A stretch of DNA of 64,000 nt, taken from the NCBI GenBank assembly GCA_038878695.1, contig JAVZVD010000003.1:62001-126000 (forward strand), read 5' to 3'. The position numbers and the translations under genes are program-made. The notes below the pieces were generated by a model that saw nothing but the letters and a program-made list of their open reading frames with translations, was not told where the DNA came from and ran no database searches. The stretch's first letter is position 1; every line of letters begins with the position of its first letter. The DNA comes from Fervidicoccaceae archaeon (GTDB lineage: Archaea; Thermoproteota; Thermoprotei_A; Sulfolobales; Fervidicoccaceae). Positions 16,077 through 23,877 of the stretch are shown piece by piece.

Positions 16077-16651
16077 CGTCGATCGGAATAGACCTAGCGG
16101 CCAGCGAGAAGAAGCCGACCTACCTATGCGAGCTACGCGACGGAGAGGCTCTACTTTGGAGAGCGCTGAGAGATCGCGAGATAATCATCGCAGTCAGCTC
16201 GAGGAGGCCACGCGTGGTCTCCATCGATGCTCCCCTGAGCGTGCCAGCCCTCGGCGAGGCCTTCAGAGCTCAGGAGCTCGCGGCTATGAAGCTGGGCGCC
16301 AAATTGCTGCCCCTCACTTTGAAGAGCATGCGAGCGCTCGCGCTGCGGGGCGCGTCGCTCTCTAGAGAGATGAAAGCTCTGGGCCTGGAGGTCGTGGAGA
16401 CTCACCCCACCAGCGCGGCGATGGCGCTCGGCTTGAGCAGCACCGTGGAGTTGGCGGAGAAATTGACGGGCGTTAAGCTCACCAGAGGCGAAGCGGATTC
16501 TCTGCTTTGCGCTCTAGTGGGGGAACTCTACATTGAGAGCTCTTGTAAAAACTACGGCGGAAGCCCCCCCTTCGTCCTCCCCGACCCCTCGCGCGGTCAA
16601 CGAGTCTTTTCGAGAAGGATCGAGGTGAGACGCCGTGCGCCTCGCTCGTAG
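16073..16651 (+). CDS. DUF429-family RNase H-like predicted nuclease
   Basis: Predicted nuclease with an RNase H fold; the biological role is unknown. It begins TSIGIDLAASEKKPTYL, where GIDLA is the first acidic beta-strand, followed by VVSIDAPLSVP (second Asp), THPTSA, and ADSLLCALVGELY (C-terminal acidic helix). ATG 16073 overlaps the serS stop by ATGA, so the longer frame from TTG 16046 is not used. It also overlaps the following HAD gene by 17 bases, forming a tight serS operon. Confidence 0.8.
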   Translation: MTSIGIDLAASEKKPTYLCELRDGEALLWRALRDREIIIAVSSRRPRVVSIDAPLSVPALGEAFRAQELAAMKLGAKLLPLTLKSMRALALRGASLSREMKALGLEVVETHPTSAAMALGLSSTVELAEKLTGVKLTRGEADSLLCALVGELYIESSCKNYGGSPPFVLPDPSRGQRVFSRRIEVRRRAPRS

Positions 16652-17111
16652 CGAGTGCATCGTCATCTTCGACTTCGACGGAGTCCTCGTAGACGAAGGG
16701 GAGCTACCCCGAGTGGGAGCTCTCGAGCTCCTCAAGAGCTACATAAGGATGGGCATCGAGGTGCTCATACTAACGGGCAGAAGGGCTAGTCAGCGGAGGA
16801 GGATCGAGGAAGTGCTGTGGGAGAGCGGCGTGGTCCCCGCCGATTTATGCGCCCTGATAACTAGGCCCGATTCTCGCTGCGAAGGCGAGATCGAGTGGAA
16901 ACTCTCTGTGCTTAACAGATTGACCGCGACTCTCGGGGCGACTCTTTGCGAGTTACACGATGACAACCCGGACGTACTCGAGGCCGCCTCAGAGGTCAAC
17001 AACGAGCTGTGTCTGGTCCTCCACGAGAAGACCGGCGCCTTCCACGTGTATAGACCAACGCGCAAATGCATCGTTCAGCCAACGGAGCGGGTGTCGGAGC
17101 TCCGTGGGTAG
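16635..17111 (+). CDS. HAD-superfamily phosphatase-like protein
   Basis: Small HAD-type hydrolase of 158 residues. Motif I reads FDFDGVLVDEGE, motif II LILTGRRAS, and the acidic motif late in the protein HDDNPDVLEAA. TGRR after motif I recalls the phosphatase domain of polynucleotide kinase-type and other capless HAD enzymes. It starts at GTG 16635 inside the end of the DUF429 gene. Substrate unknown; a nucleic-acid end phosphatase would fit its nuclease neighbour but is only an inference. Confidence 0.8.
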   Translation: MRLARSECIVIFDFDGVLVDEGELPRVGALELLKSYIRMGIEVLILTGRRASQRRRIEEVLWESGVVPADLCALITRPDSRCEGEIEWKLSVLNRLTATLGATLCELHDDNPDVLEAASEVNNELCLVLHEKTGAFHVYRPTRKCIVQPTERVSELRG

Positions 17112-17121
17112 GAGCGAGATA

Positions 17122-17343
17122 ATGAACGCGGTAAAACGCGTGCTCTGGTCAGAGCAGTCGGAAGAGTGTGAGATAGAGGTAGTAGATAGGCTCTCCGCGG
17201 GCGGCCTCAGAGTGATACGAGGGGACGCGCTGCGCGGGCTCTCGCCTCTGAACTATCTCGTGCTACGCGATGGCACCTGCATTCCTCTCCACAGAGTCCG
17301 CAGAATCAAGTGCGGCGAGCGCGTCCTCGCGGAAAGGGGCTAG
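17122..17343 (+). CDS. DUF504 (UPF0248) family small protein
   Basis: Protein of 73 residues with MNAVKRVLWSEQ near the start and the basic core DGTCIPLHRVRRIKCGERVL, the pattern of the archaeal DUF504/UPF0248 family. Members have been linked by context to RNA repair, but the activity is not established. ATG 17122 has ggagcgag just upstream; a longer frame from 16960 runs through the HAD gene in another phase and is rejected. Confidence 0.75.
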   Translation: MNAVKRVLWSEQSEECEIEVVDRLSAGGLRVIRGDALRGLSPLNYLVLRDGTCIPLHRVRRIKCGERVLAERG

Positions 17344-17411
17344 CGAGTAAACGATTATCCGCTCGGTCCCGGCATTTTACTTGGAAAAGCTCGGGCCGAA
17401 GAGGCTAGACC

Positions 17412-18458
17412 ATGGGGGCCGGCGTCGTTGCCAAAGCCCACGTGAGGGAGGCTATGTATTGGAGGGCACTAAGCGAAGGCAGAGTAGAGTGCGGGCTGTG
17501 CTATAGGAGATGCGTCATCGCCCCCGACAGATACGGCGTCTGCGGCGTTAGAAAGAACACGAGCGGGAAGCTCTACACGCTGGTCTACGGTCTGCTCACC
17601 GCCGTGAACGTCGACCCTATAGAGAAGAAGCCGCTTTATCACTTCAAACCCGGGTCGGAGGTCTTATCAATATCGACGGTCGGCTGCAACTTCTTCTGCT
17701 CGTTCTGCCAGAACTACGAGATAAGTCAATCTAGACTCGAGGAAGGGCTCTACGGAGTATACCACGAGCCGGAAGATGTAGTGAAGCTGGCGAAGAGATA
17801 CGGAGCTCGGGGGATCTCCTACACGTACAACGAGCCCGTCATCTTCTACGAGTACATGCTTGACGTCGCTAAGCTAGCGAAGAGAAGCGGCCTCTTCAAC
17901 ACCATGGTAACGAACGGCTACCTGGAGCTGGAGCCGGCCGAGGAGCTGAGCAAGTACATGGACGCCGCCACTGTGGATTTCAAGGGAGGAGCGAATCCCA
18001 ACTTCTACAGAGGCTACATGTCGGTCCCCGATCCATCGCCGATATTCCAAACAGCGGAGCTCTTTCGGGAGCGCGGCGTCTTCGTTGAGATCACGAATCT
18101 GGTCGTGCCGAGGCTCGGCGACAAGGTCGAGGACGTGCGAAAGCTAGCGAGATGGGTGGCCGATCAACTGGGGCCCGAGACGCCGTTCCATCTCCTGAGA
18201 TTTCACCCGGACTATAAGATGCTCCACATCCCCCCGACTCCAACGTCAACTTTGGAGAGGCTGGCCGAAGAGGCGGCGCGCGCGGGGCTGAAACACGTGT
18301 ACCTCGGCAATGTATGGGATCACGAGCTCGAGAACACGTACTGCCCGAGCTGCGGCGCCGTGGTTATTAAGAGGAGGGGCTTCTACGCCAACGTCATCGG
18401 GTTAGACCCCAATGGGCGCTGCGTCAAGTGCGGCTACAAGCTCAACGTCATTATGTGA
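17412..18458 (+). CDS. amrS: AmmeMemoRadiSam radical SAM enzyme
   Basis: Radical SAM protein related to pyruvate-formate-lyase activating enzymes. The early cysteines CGLCYRRCVIAPDRYGVCGVR precede the radical SAM core, whose cluster motif CNFFCSFCQNYEIS (CxxxCxxC) lies near residue 95. SYTYNEPVIFYEY and TNLVVP follow, and a C-terminal zinc ribbon (CPSC...CVKC) closes the protein. The usual partners AmmeMemoRadiSam A and B are not adjacent here. The start is taken as ATG 17412; ATG 17451 is also possible. The natural substrate of this widespread family is unknown. Confidence 0.88.
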   Translation: MGAGVVAKAHVREAMYWRALSEGRVECGLCYRRCVIAPDRYGVCGVRKNTSGKLYTLVYGLLTAVNVDPIEKKPLYHFKPGSEVLSISTVGCNFFCSFCQNYEISQSRLEEGLYGVYHEPEDVVKLAKRYGARGISYTYNEPVIFYEYMLDVAKLAKRSGLFNTMVTNGYLELEPAEELSKYMDAATVDFKGGANPNFYRGYMSVPDPSPIFQTAELFRERGVFVEITNLVVPRLGDKVEDVRKLARWVADQLGPETPFHLLRFHPDYKMLHIPPTPTSTLERLAEEAARAGLKHVYLGNVWDHELENTYCPSCGAVVIKRRGFYANVIGLDPNGRCVKCGYKLNVIM

Positions 18459-18487
18459 GCCATCGAAGAGGAGGTGGAGGGCTCTCT

Positions 18488-19261
18488 TTGGAGAGGTACT
18501 ACGTGCTCGTTGTGGGCCCCGCGGGCTCCGGCAAGACTACTCTCGTGAAGGCGCTGGGAGACTGGATGGAGAGCCTTGGCATTAGCTATTGCCGCGTCAA
18601 CTTGGATCCGGCGGTGGAGTGGATCCCATACTCGCCGGACGTAGACGTGAGAGAATTCGTTGACGCTCGGAAAGTAGCCGAAGAATATAAGCTGGGGCCC
18701 AATGGGGCTCTCGTAGCCAGCATAGACCTCCTCCACAACTACGTCTATGAGATCAGGAACGCGATAGCGAGGACCGACGCCAAGTACGTGTTAGTGGACA
18801 CGCCGGGGCAGCTGGAGCTCTTCGCCTATCGGATCGCCAGCATGGAGGTCATGAAGCGAATACTCAACCCTTACACGTCGGTCGCGCTCTTTCTCATAGA
18901 CAGCGTCTTCGCTCAGAGACCGTCGAGTCTGATCTCGCTGCTCCTGCTCTCGCAAAGTGTCCGCCTCAGGCACGGTCTCCCGCAGATAGATGCTCTCTCA
19001 AAGGCGGACATGCTTACCCCCGAGCTAGCCAAGCTCTTGGACGACTTAGAAGAGAGCTCCGACCTCCTGATCGAGCTCTTGAGGGGGGAGAGCGGGGCGC
19101 CGGCGAGGCTAGCTCAGAGGCTCGTTGAGATAATCGCGGAGGATGGGCTGAAGATACTCAGGGTATCGTCTCACGACCCCGATAGCCTATGGAACGTCTT
19201 CGAGGAGATTCAGAGGACTCTAGGAGCCGAGGAGGAGCTCGAAGAGCTGGAGGAGCGCTGA
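18488..19261 (+). CDS. GPN-loop GTPase
   Basis: Dimeric archaeal GTPase related to eukaryotic GPN1-3, which assist RNA polymerase assembly. Walker A is GPAGSGKTT near residue 11, the family-defining GPN loop is GPNGA near residue 75, the switch II motif is DTPGQLELF, and the base-recognition motif is LSKADM. TTG 18488 is chosen because a strong ggaggtgg element sits about 10 bases upstream; the frame can be read back to 18428 inside amrS, but that part does not resemble the family. 257 residues is normal. Confidence 0.92.
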   Translation: MERYYVLVVGPAGSGKTTLVKALGDWMESLGISYCRVNLDPAVEWIPYSPDVDVREFVDARKVAEEYKLGPNGALVASIDLLHNYVYEIRNAIARTDAKYVLVDTPGQLELFAYRIASMEVMKRILNPYTSVALFLIDSVFAQRPSSLISLLLLSQSVRLRHGLPQIDALSKADMLTPELAKLLDDLEESSDLLIELLRGESGAPARLAQRLVEIIAEDGLKILRVSSHDPDSLWNVFEEIQRTLGAEEELEELEER

Positions 19262-19328
19262 GGCTCAAGGGCTCTCTCATGTAGGAATTTTAAAGAGGAA
19301 GGGGAGCTCTTTTGGGGGGAAGAAGAGC

Positions 19329-20042
19329 TTGAGAGAAAGCCGAAAGTATACCGCGCTTGATCGCGAGCACCCCATGGTTCCCGGGGGAGACCTCGACGAG
19401 TTCACGCTCAGCGCGCTGCGAGAAGCGCTGGCGGAGATGCGCGGGCCTGTCGAAGTGGACCTGTTCGTTGGCGATGGATGTTACTACTGCGTCGAGTCGA
19501 TCAAGCTGCTCAGACAGTTCGAGAGACTCAGCCCGCTCGGAGAAGGCGGGAGGCTCTTGAGGCTCAGGGTTCACGATGTGGATTCCGCCCCCGAGCTCGC
19601 GAGGCGTTATAGAGTGGAGAGGACCCCCACTATAGCGATGTTAGGCGGTCGCGTGAGGTGGACCGGGATACCCTCCGGTGAGGAGGTGAGGAGCCTGGTG
19701 GAGACTATTCTAAGGATAAGCGAGGGGGCCTCGGGCCTCAGCGAGGGCGCTAAGCGCGCCGTGAGAGGCCTGAGGAAGGAGATCGATCTCAAGGTGGTAG
19801 TCACGCCGCTCTGCCCCTACTGCCCCTACGCCGTCGTTCTCAGTCACATGATAGCTTTCGAGTCGTACCTCGGCGGAGACGGCAAAGTGCGGAGCGACGC
19901 CATCGAGGCCTTCGAGAATCCCGATATAGCCGAGTACTACGGCATTACCACGGTGCCCGCGGTGATAATAGACGAGGAAGAGGTCATAATGGGCCTGCCC
20001 GACGAGGACTACCTCATCGAGAGGATCGCGAGGCGAGCCTGA
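19329..20042 (+). CDS. Protein disulfide oxidoreductase (two thioredoxin folds)
   Basis: Cytoplasmic PDO of hyperthermophiles that makes and shuffles protein disulfides. It has two tandem thioredoxin domains with active sites GCYYC (near residue 52) and CPYC (near residue 159). Each is followed by a cis-proline segment (RTPTIAML, TVPAVIID). The N-terminal site CYYC differs from CQYC/CPYC of many homologues, so its redox potential may differ. A TATA box aattttaaa lies at 19286-19294, with ggggga before TTG 19329. Confidence 0.93.
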   Translation: MRESRKYTALDREHPMVPGGDLDEFTLSALREALAEMRGPVEVDLFVGDGCYYCVESIKLLRQFERLSPLGEGGRLLRLRVHDVDSAPELARRYRVERTPTIAMLGGRVRWTGIPSGEEVRSLVETILRISEGASGLSEGAKRAVRGLRKEIDLKVVVTPLCPYCPYAVVLSHMIAFESYLGGDGKVRSDAIEAFENPDIAEYYGITTVPAVIIDEEEVIMGLPDEDYLIERIARRA

Positions 20043-20093
20043 GAGCTCGGTAACGTGTGAAAGAGGCGATAGACGATAGAGCCCGTCGAGGTC

Positions 20094-21176
20094 TTGCTCT
20101 TCGTAGCTTTGTTGTGGGCATCTATCTTCCTGATCGCGCGTTTCCTCTCATCAAGAGTGCGAGGCCTGGTCGTCAAGCCCCTTTACATAATGTATCGTCT
20201 CGAGTCCACGCTGTCTTTCCTCGACTCTTTCGCCGCCTCGAGAGCGGCCTCCGCGTATCTCGCTCTCTCCCCGGCTTTGTTCGTGGCCTCCGCGGCGCTC
20301 TTCTACTACTTCGTGGCTCGAGTATCTCTCGCCACGCTCTCCGGCGCTCCCTCGGCGGGAGGGCTCGTGCCAGTCATACCCGGGCTCACGATCAGAGGGC
20401 TCGTTGCGTTACACGTGTTGATCTCTATAGGCCTCGCGGCTCTCGTCCACGAGGTGGCCCACGCCGTGGCTCTCAAGCGCTTCGGCGTCAAGATAAAGTC
20501 GTCGGGGCTGCTCTTGGCCGTGGTGATCCCAGCAGCCTTCGTCGAACCCGATGAGAGGGAGCTGACTCAGCGCGGGCTTAAGCAGAGGACGCTCGTGTAT
20601 TCGGCCGGCCCCGCCTCGAACCTGGCCCTAGCCCTCGCGCTGTTACTCGCCCTCTCTTTCATTGGCGGCCAAGCGGCCGGAGTCGAAGTGCTAGAGGTGA
20701 GCGAGGGAGGACCAGCACAGAGAGCCGGAGTCCAACCCGGCTTCGTCATCCTCGAGATCAATGGGACCCCCATCAGGACCGTCGAGGACCTCCAACGGAC
20801 CGTCTCGTTCTACAGAGGTTGCGACGTAATTCTCGAGCTGCGCGGGAAGACGCTGAGAGGCGAAGAAGCGCTCTACGTGATCCACAAGAGAGCCGATGAG
20901 GACCTCATCGGCGTGACCGTCAGGCAGGCCAAAGCGTGGAATCTGCCAGACGAACTCTACTATCCCACTGTCGACTTCTTATTCTACTGTTACGTGATAA
21001 ATCTGAGCCTAGCAATGATAAACGCTGCCCCCCTCTTCGTAACGGATGGCGGCAGGGTGACGCGGGACCTGCTCGTGAGGGCCCTGGGCGAGAGAGCAGG
21101 CGGAACTTTGAGCTTCTTCGTGCAAGCGCTCACGCTACTCATGGTGTTGACGTCCATAAGGCTGTCGCCGTTGTGA
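20094..21176 (+). CDS. Site-2-type intramembrane metalloprotease (M50) with PDZ domain
   Basis: Integral membrane protease that cleaves transmembrane segments of regulators. Transmembrane helices surround the zinc motif HEVAHA (near residue 122) and the second-site motif NAAPLFVTDGGR near residue 307, which supplies the third zinc ligand Asp. Between them lies one PDZ domain (about 200-270, SEGGPAQRAGVQPGFVILEINGTPI). TTG 20094 is used; no better upstream start exists in frame. A TTG start with gaggt only a few bases upstream suggests weak initiation. No candidate substrate is next to it. Confidence 0.9.
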   Translation: MLFVALLWASIFLIARFLSSRVRGLVVKPLYIMYRLESTLSFLDSFAASRAASAYLALSPALFVASAALFYYFVARVSLATLSGAPSAGGLVPVIPGLTIRGLVALHVLISIGLAALVHEVAHAVALKRFGVKIKSSGLLLAVVIPAAFVEPDERELTQRGLKQRTLVYSAGPASNLALALALLLALSFIGGQAAGVEVLEVSEGGPAQRAGVQPGFVILEINGTPIRTVEDLQRTVSFYRGCDVILELRGKTLRGEEALYVIHKRADEDLIGVTVRQAKAWNLPDELYYPTVDFLFYCYVINLSLAMINAAPLFVTDGGRVTRDLLVRALGERAGGTLSFFVQALTLLMVLTSIRLSPL

Positions 21177-21221
21177 GCGCGTCGGCAGAGAGCTTATCGG
21201 GCCCGAGCTCCTAGAAGCTTA

Positions 21222-21282
21222 AGCGGGATGATGTAAAGCAAACCGGTCGAGTCGAGTGAGAGGGAGCTCTCTTACTGACCGT
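21222..21282 (+). ncRNA. Candidate C/D box sRNA
   Basis: In the gap after the protease gene the boxes fall in order: box C ATGATGT (21228-21234, 6 of 7 to consensus), 12 bases, D'-like TCGA (21247-21250), 5 bases, C'-like GTGAGAG (21256-21262), 12 bases, box D CTGA (21275-21278). CGG and CCG outside C and D can form the terminal stem. This is the exact layout of archaeal methylation guides, but D' and C' are degenerate and no target was verified. Box D overlaps the 3' end of the convergent reductase gene. Confidence 0.38.
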
Positions 21283-22369
21283 CTTTTCCGATGCGAGATA
21301 GCAGTGATGCTCCGAGGCGTAGGAGACCGGACGACGCGAGCGCCTCCACGATTCTAGCGCGCAGGCTGGGACCTCCTTTTGCAGAGCCCAGCGCGAGCTC
21401 GATCATCAACTCGGGGGGGAGAGCTCTCAACACGGCAGCGCGAGCCTCGGGCCTCATCCCGAGGAGGGCCTCGAGCACCGCCGAGTGGAGCTTAGATACG
21501 CCAGGCAATCCTGTCGCCTCGAGCTCCTCTGCGTAGGATCTCCCACCACTCAGGCATCTAGCTAGCGCGAGGCTCGTGATGACCGACGGCCTGATGCCCT
21601 CTCCAGTGAGAGGGAGGGAGGCCCCCGCGGCCTCTCCCACCGCGCAGACCCCCCTCTCCTCGAGTAGGTTCATCTTGAGACCCGTGGCTGCTATCGGCCC
21701 TCCTCCTCGCCCGATTATCCTGGCTCGACCTCCGAACCTCCTCGCTAGAAATACCTCTAGACGCCTCCAAAGGGTCTCGTAGTCTATTACGCCCCCGAAG
21801 CCTACGCTTAGCCTATCTCCGCCGCGCGGGAAGACCCAAAAGTAGCCCGCGCTCTGGCTATCGAACCAGAATTCCACGACGTCGCTCGCCGCCCTGCCCT
21901 CTGTCAGCTCGACCAAATATTGGACCGCGCGGATCACCCTCGCTCTCAGCGCTCTCGCGAGGAGCCCAATGGAGCCCGCGGCTATCACGATAAGCTGACC
22001 TTCGGCCGAAGTGAGCGAGTAGAGGTGCATCCTACGCCCGGTCTCAAGCTCGGCCCCGGATTCTTCCAACAGCAGCTCGAGCCAGAGCGGCTTATTCACC
22101 GCCAGGAAGAAAGGTGCTCCGAACCTCAACTCCACGAGCTCTTTCCCGTCCAAGTAAGCCTTGATCTCGTCGATTTCGGTCAAGATCGCCTCTTCGTGTA
22201 TCTTCACGAGCTGACTCAGAGAGCTCGGCGTGACCCAGCCGCAGGCCCTGGCGGCGAGCCTCGGGGAGCCCTCATGGACTGCGACCTCGTGTGTTGTTCC
22301 TCGTAGAAAGTAAGCTAACGATGCGCCAGCGGGACCTGCCCCAATAATAACGACGCGCCTACTCTCCAA
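21272..22369 (-). CDS. Geranylgeranyl reductase-family FAD-dependent oxidoreductase
   Basis: Flavoprotein that probably saturates the isoprenoid chains of archaeal membrane lipids. The N-terminal FAD site is VVIIGAGPAGASLAYFL; substrate-domain features FWVFPRGGDRLSVGFGG (the YxWxFPxxxxxxVG motif of the family) and VGEAAGASLPLTGEGIRPSV (FAD/lipid pocket) follow. 365 residues is typical. The downstream end overlaps the candidate sRNA. It lies 28 bases after the prenyl synthase gene on the same strand, so the two appear to form a lipid-biosynthesis operon. Confidence 0.88.
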   Translation of the reverse strand: MESRRVVIIGAGPAGASLAYFLRGTTHEVAVHEGSPRLAARACGWVTPSSLSQLVKIHEEAILTEIDEIKAYLDGKELVELRFGAPFFLAVNKPLWLELLLEESGAELETGRRMHLYSLTSAEGQLIVIAAGSIGLLARALRARVIRAVQYLVELTEGRAASDVVEFWFDSQSAGYFWVFPRGGDRLSVGFGGVIDYETLWRRLEVFLARRFGGRARIIGRGGGPIAATGLKMNLLEERGVCAVGEAAGASLPLTGEGIRPSVITSLALARCLSGGRSYAEELEATGLPGVSKLHSAVLEALLGMRPEARAAVLRALPPELMIELALGSAKGGPSLRARIVEALASSGLLRLGASLLSRIGKDGQ

Positions 22370-22397
22370 ACTCCTCGGTCCCCCGCGCCGAGCGTCA

Positions 22398-23336
22398 TTA
22401 CTCGAGGAGAACCTTCTCGGCGTGACTCGGCAGACCTTCCTTCAGCATTCTGAAGACCATGTAGCGTGGCACGAATCGGAGAATAGGGGCAGTCGAGCCG
22501 ATCCTCTTAGCCTCCTCCTCGGCTTCGCGGACGACTCCGAGGAGCTTATCAAGCCCTCTCTCCAAGACCTCCGCTCCGCAATTGAACGCGTTCGGCTCAA
22601 CCTCGAGGCCAAGCCACTTAACGAACCTCGAGAGCCCCGCCACTTCTCTCGTGCCCTTCTTCGAGGCGGCGCAGATGTCCACCAAGTCGTCGGCCACCTG
22701 GTAAGCGAGTCCCAAGCGAGTCCCGAGGCTTCGCAGGGTCGGGATAAGAGAGCGCTCGTCGGCCGAGAAGGCCGCTAGCGATAAAGCGAGCCGGAAGAGG
22801 CTCGAGGTCTTCAGATCTATCACGAGCTCGTAAGGGGCCGAGGGAGAAAAGGCGTCTAGCAACTCGCCGCGAGTCATTTCGAGCCAGCATCTTATGACCT
22901 CGCTGAGCGCAGCGAATCCGAGAGGCTCTACTAGGGACTGAGCAAGTGGGATCAAGTAATTACTCACGAGCACAGTCTTAGAGACTCCGAGTGCCACCCA
23001 GGCTGCGGGCCTTCCTCTTCTGTTCAGGTCGAGATCGATTATATCATCGAGCGCTAGGCTACTCGCGTGGACCAACTCGACTGCAGCAGCCGAGCGAAGG
23101 GCTTTATCGCCTGTCCCTCCCAGCTCCTCGGATAGCGCGATAACAAGAGATCCTCGCAGCCTCTTGCCTCCTCTGATTATATAGAGGAGGGGTTCCGTGA
23201 ACTGCTCTTCTTCGAGCTTTCCGATCACCTCTCGTTCTATCCACAAGTCCAGCTCGCTCTTGGCCGACTCGAGGCGCAGCTCTACCTGTCTTAAGGCCTC
23301 GTGGTCGGGTCTGCGCTGATTCGCCGATTCGACCAT
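22398..23336 (-). CDS. Polyprenyl diphosphate synthase (GGPP synthase type)
   Basis: Trans-prenyltransferase that extends allylic diphosphates with IPP, most likely to the C20 chains of archaeal lipids. The IPP site GGKRLRG and both aspartate-rich motifs are visible: DDIIDLD (FARM) and DDLVD (SARM). Residue Leu-Ala before FARM (SSLALDDIID) leaves a small rather than bulky pocket floor, so chain length cannot be fixed by eye. It precedes the geranylgeranyl reductase gene, supporting a role in membrane lipid synthesis. Confidence 0.88.
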   Translation of the reverse strand: MVESANQRRPDHEALRQVELRLESAKSELDLWIEREVIGKLEEEQFTEPLLYIIRGGKRLRGSLVIALSEELGGTGDKALRSAAAVELVHASSLALDDIIDLDLNRRGRPAAWVALGVSKTVLVSNYLIPLAQSLVEPLGFAALSEVIRCWLEMTRGELLDAFSPSAPYELVIDLKTSSLFRLALSLAAFSADERSLIPTLRSLGTRLGLAYQVADDLVDICAASKKGTREVAGLSRFVKWLGLEVEPNAFNCGAEVLERGLDKLLGVVREAEEEAKRIGSTAPILRFVPRYMVFRMLKEGLPSHAEKVLLE

Positions 23337-23387
23337 CGAGTGAACCCCCGCCCCTCGCGGAAGACCCGAATCCGTCCGCTCTCCTCT

Positions 23388-23678
23388 CTATAGAACTTTG
23401 AGTTTACAATATCGGCCTGCCTCCGCGTAGTGAACTATCACTTCCACGAGTCTATCCCGCGGTAGTCCGAGCTCGATCTCGATATTTTCGCCGAGCTTCA
23501 ACGCTTTCTTGAGCTTTATCTTGTCGCTGAGGTGCGCGACTATTCGCTTCTCTTTTCCGCATTCTATTCTCGAGATCTCCGTCTTGAAGGAGAACTCAAC
23601 AGACCAGACCTCGACTCCGGGGCTCGCCGCCCTTATCCTAAGGGTGCCGCTCTCGCTGAGCTCCGCCTCGAGAGGCAA
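23388..23678 (-). CDS. Hypothetical beta-rich protein, 96 residues
   Basis: Not recognised. The frame starts at TTG 23678, with a stop codon just upstream. The alternating pattern of charged and hydrophobic residues (GTLRIRAASPGVEVWSVEF, EIELGLPRDRLVEVIVHYA) suggests a compact beta or alpha/beta domain; a single pair of Cys is present. It could be co-transcribed with the lipid genes that follow, 51 bases downstream on the same strand. Confidence 0.6.
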   Translation of the reverse strand: MPLEAELSESGTLRIRAASPGVEVWSVEFSFKTEISRIECGKEKRIVAHLSDKIKLKKALKLGENIEIELGLPRDRLVEVIVHYAEAGRYCKLKVL

Positions 23679-23784
23679 CGAGCGCTCCCACAGGCTCCTC
23701 TAGGCACCGATTATTAATCGCTCGCCCTCTTTATATGCGGGAGCCGCACCAAACGCTTAAATTGCTCTACGATCCCATCGCAAG

Positions 23785-23877
23785 GCGGCCACAGCGAGGA
23801 CCTCCGCGGGCCCTCGAGGACCTCCGGGGTGAGCAGACTTTGGGAACGCGAAGAGCGTCGATAAGAGAGGTCTGCTA
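23785..23877 (+). promoter_or_regulatory. Structured 5' leader of lysC
   Basis: A TATA-like gcttaaatt at 23755-23763 predicts a leader of about 93 bases, long for this genome. It holds two copies of CGAGGACCTCCG (23795-23806 and 23815-23826, 20 bases apart). Then AGCAGAC (23832-23838) can pair with GTCTGCT (23870-23876) directly before GTG 23878, enclosing a small ACGC/GCGT hairpin. The stem covers part of the agaggt element in front of the gene, so it could control translation. Confidence 0.4.
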
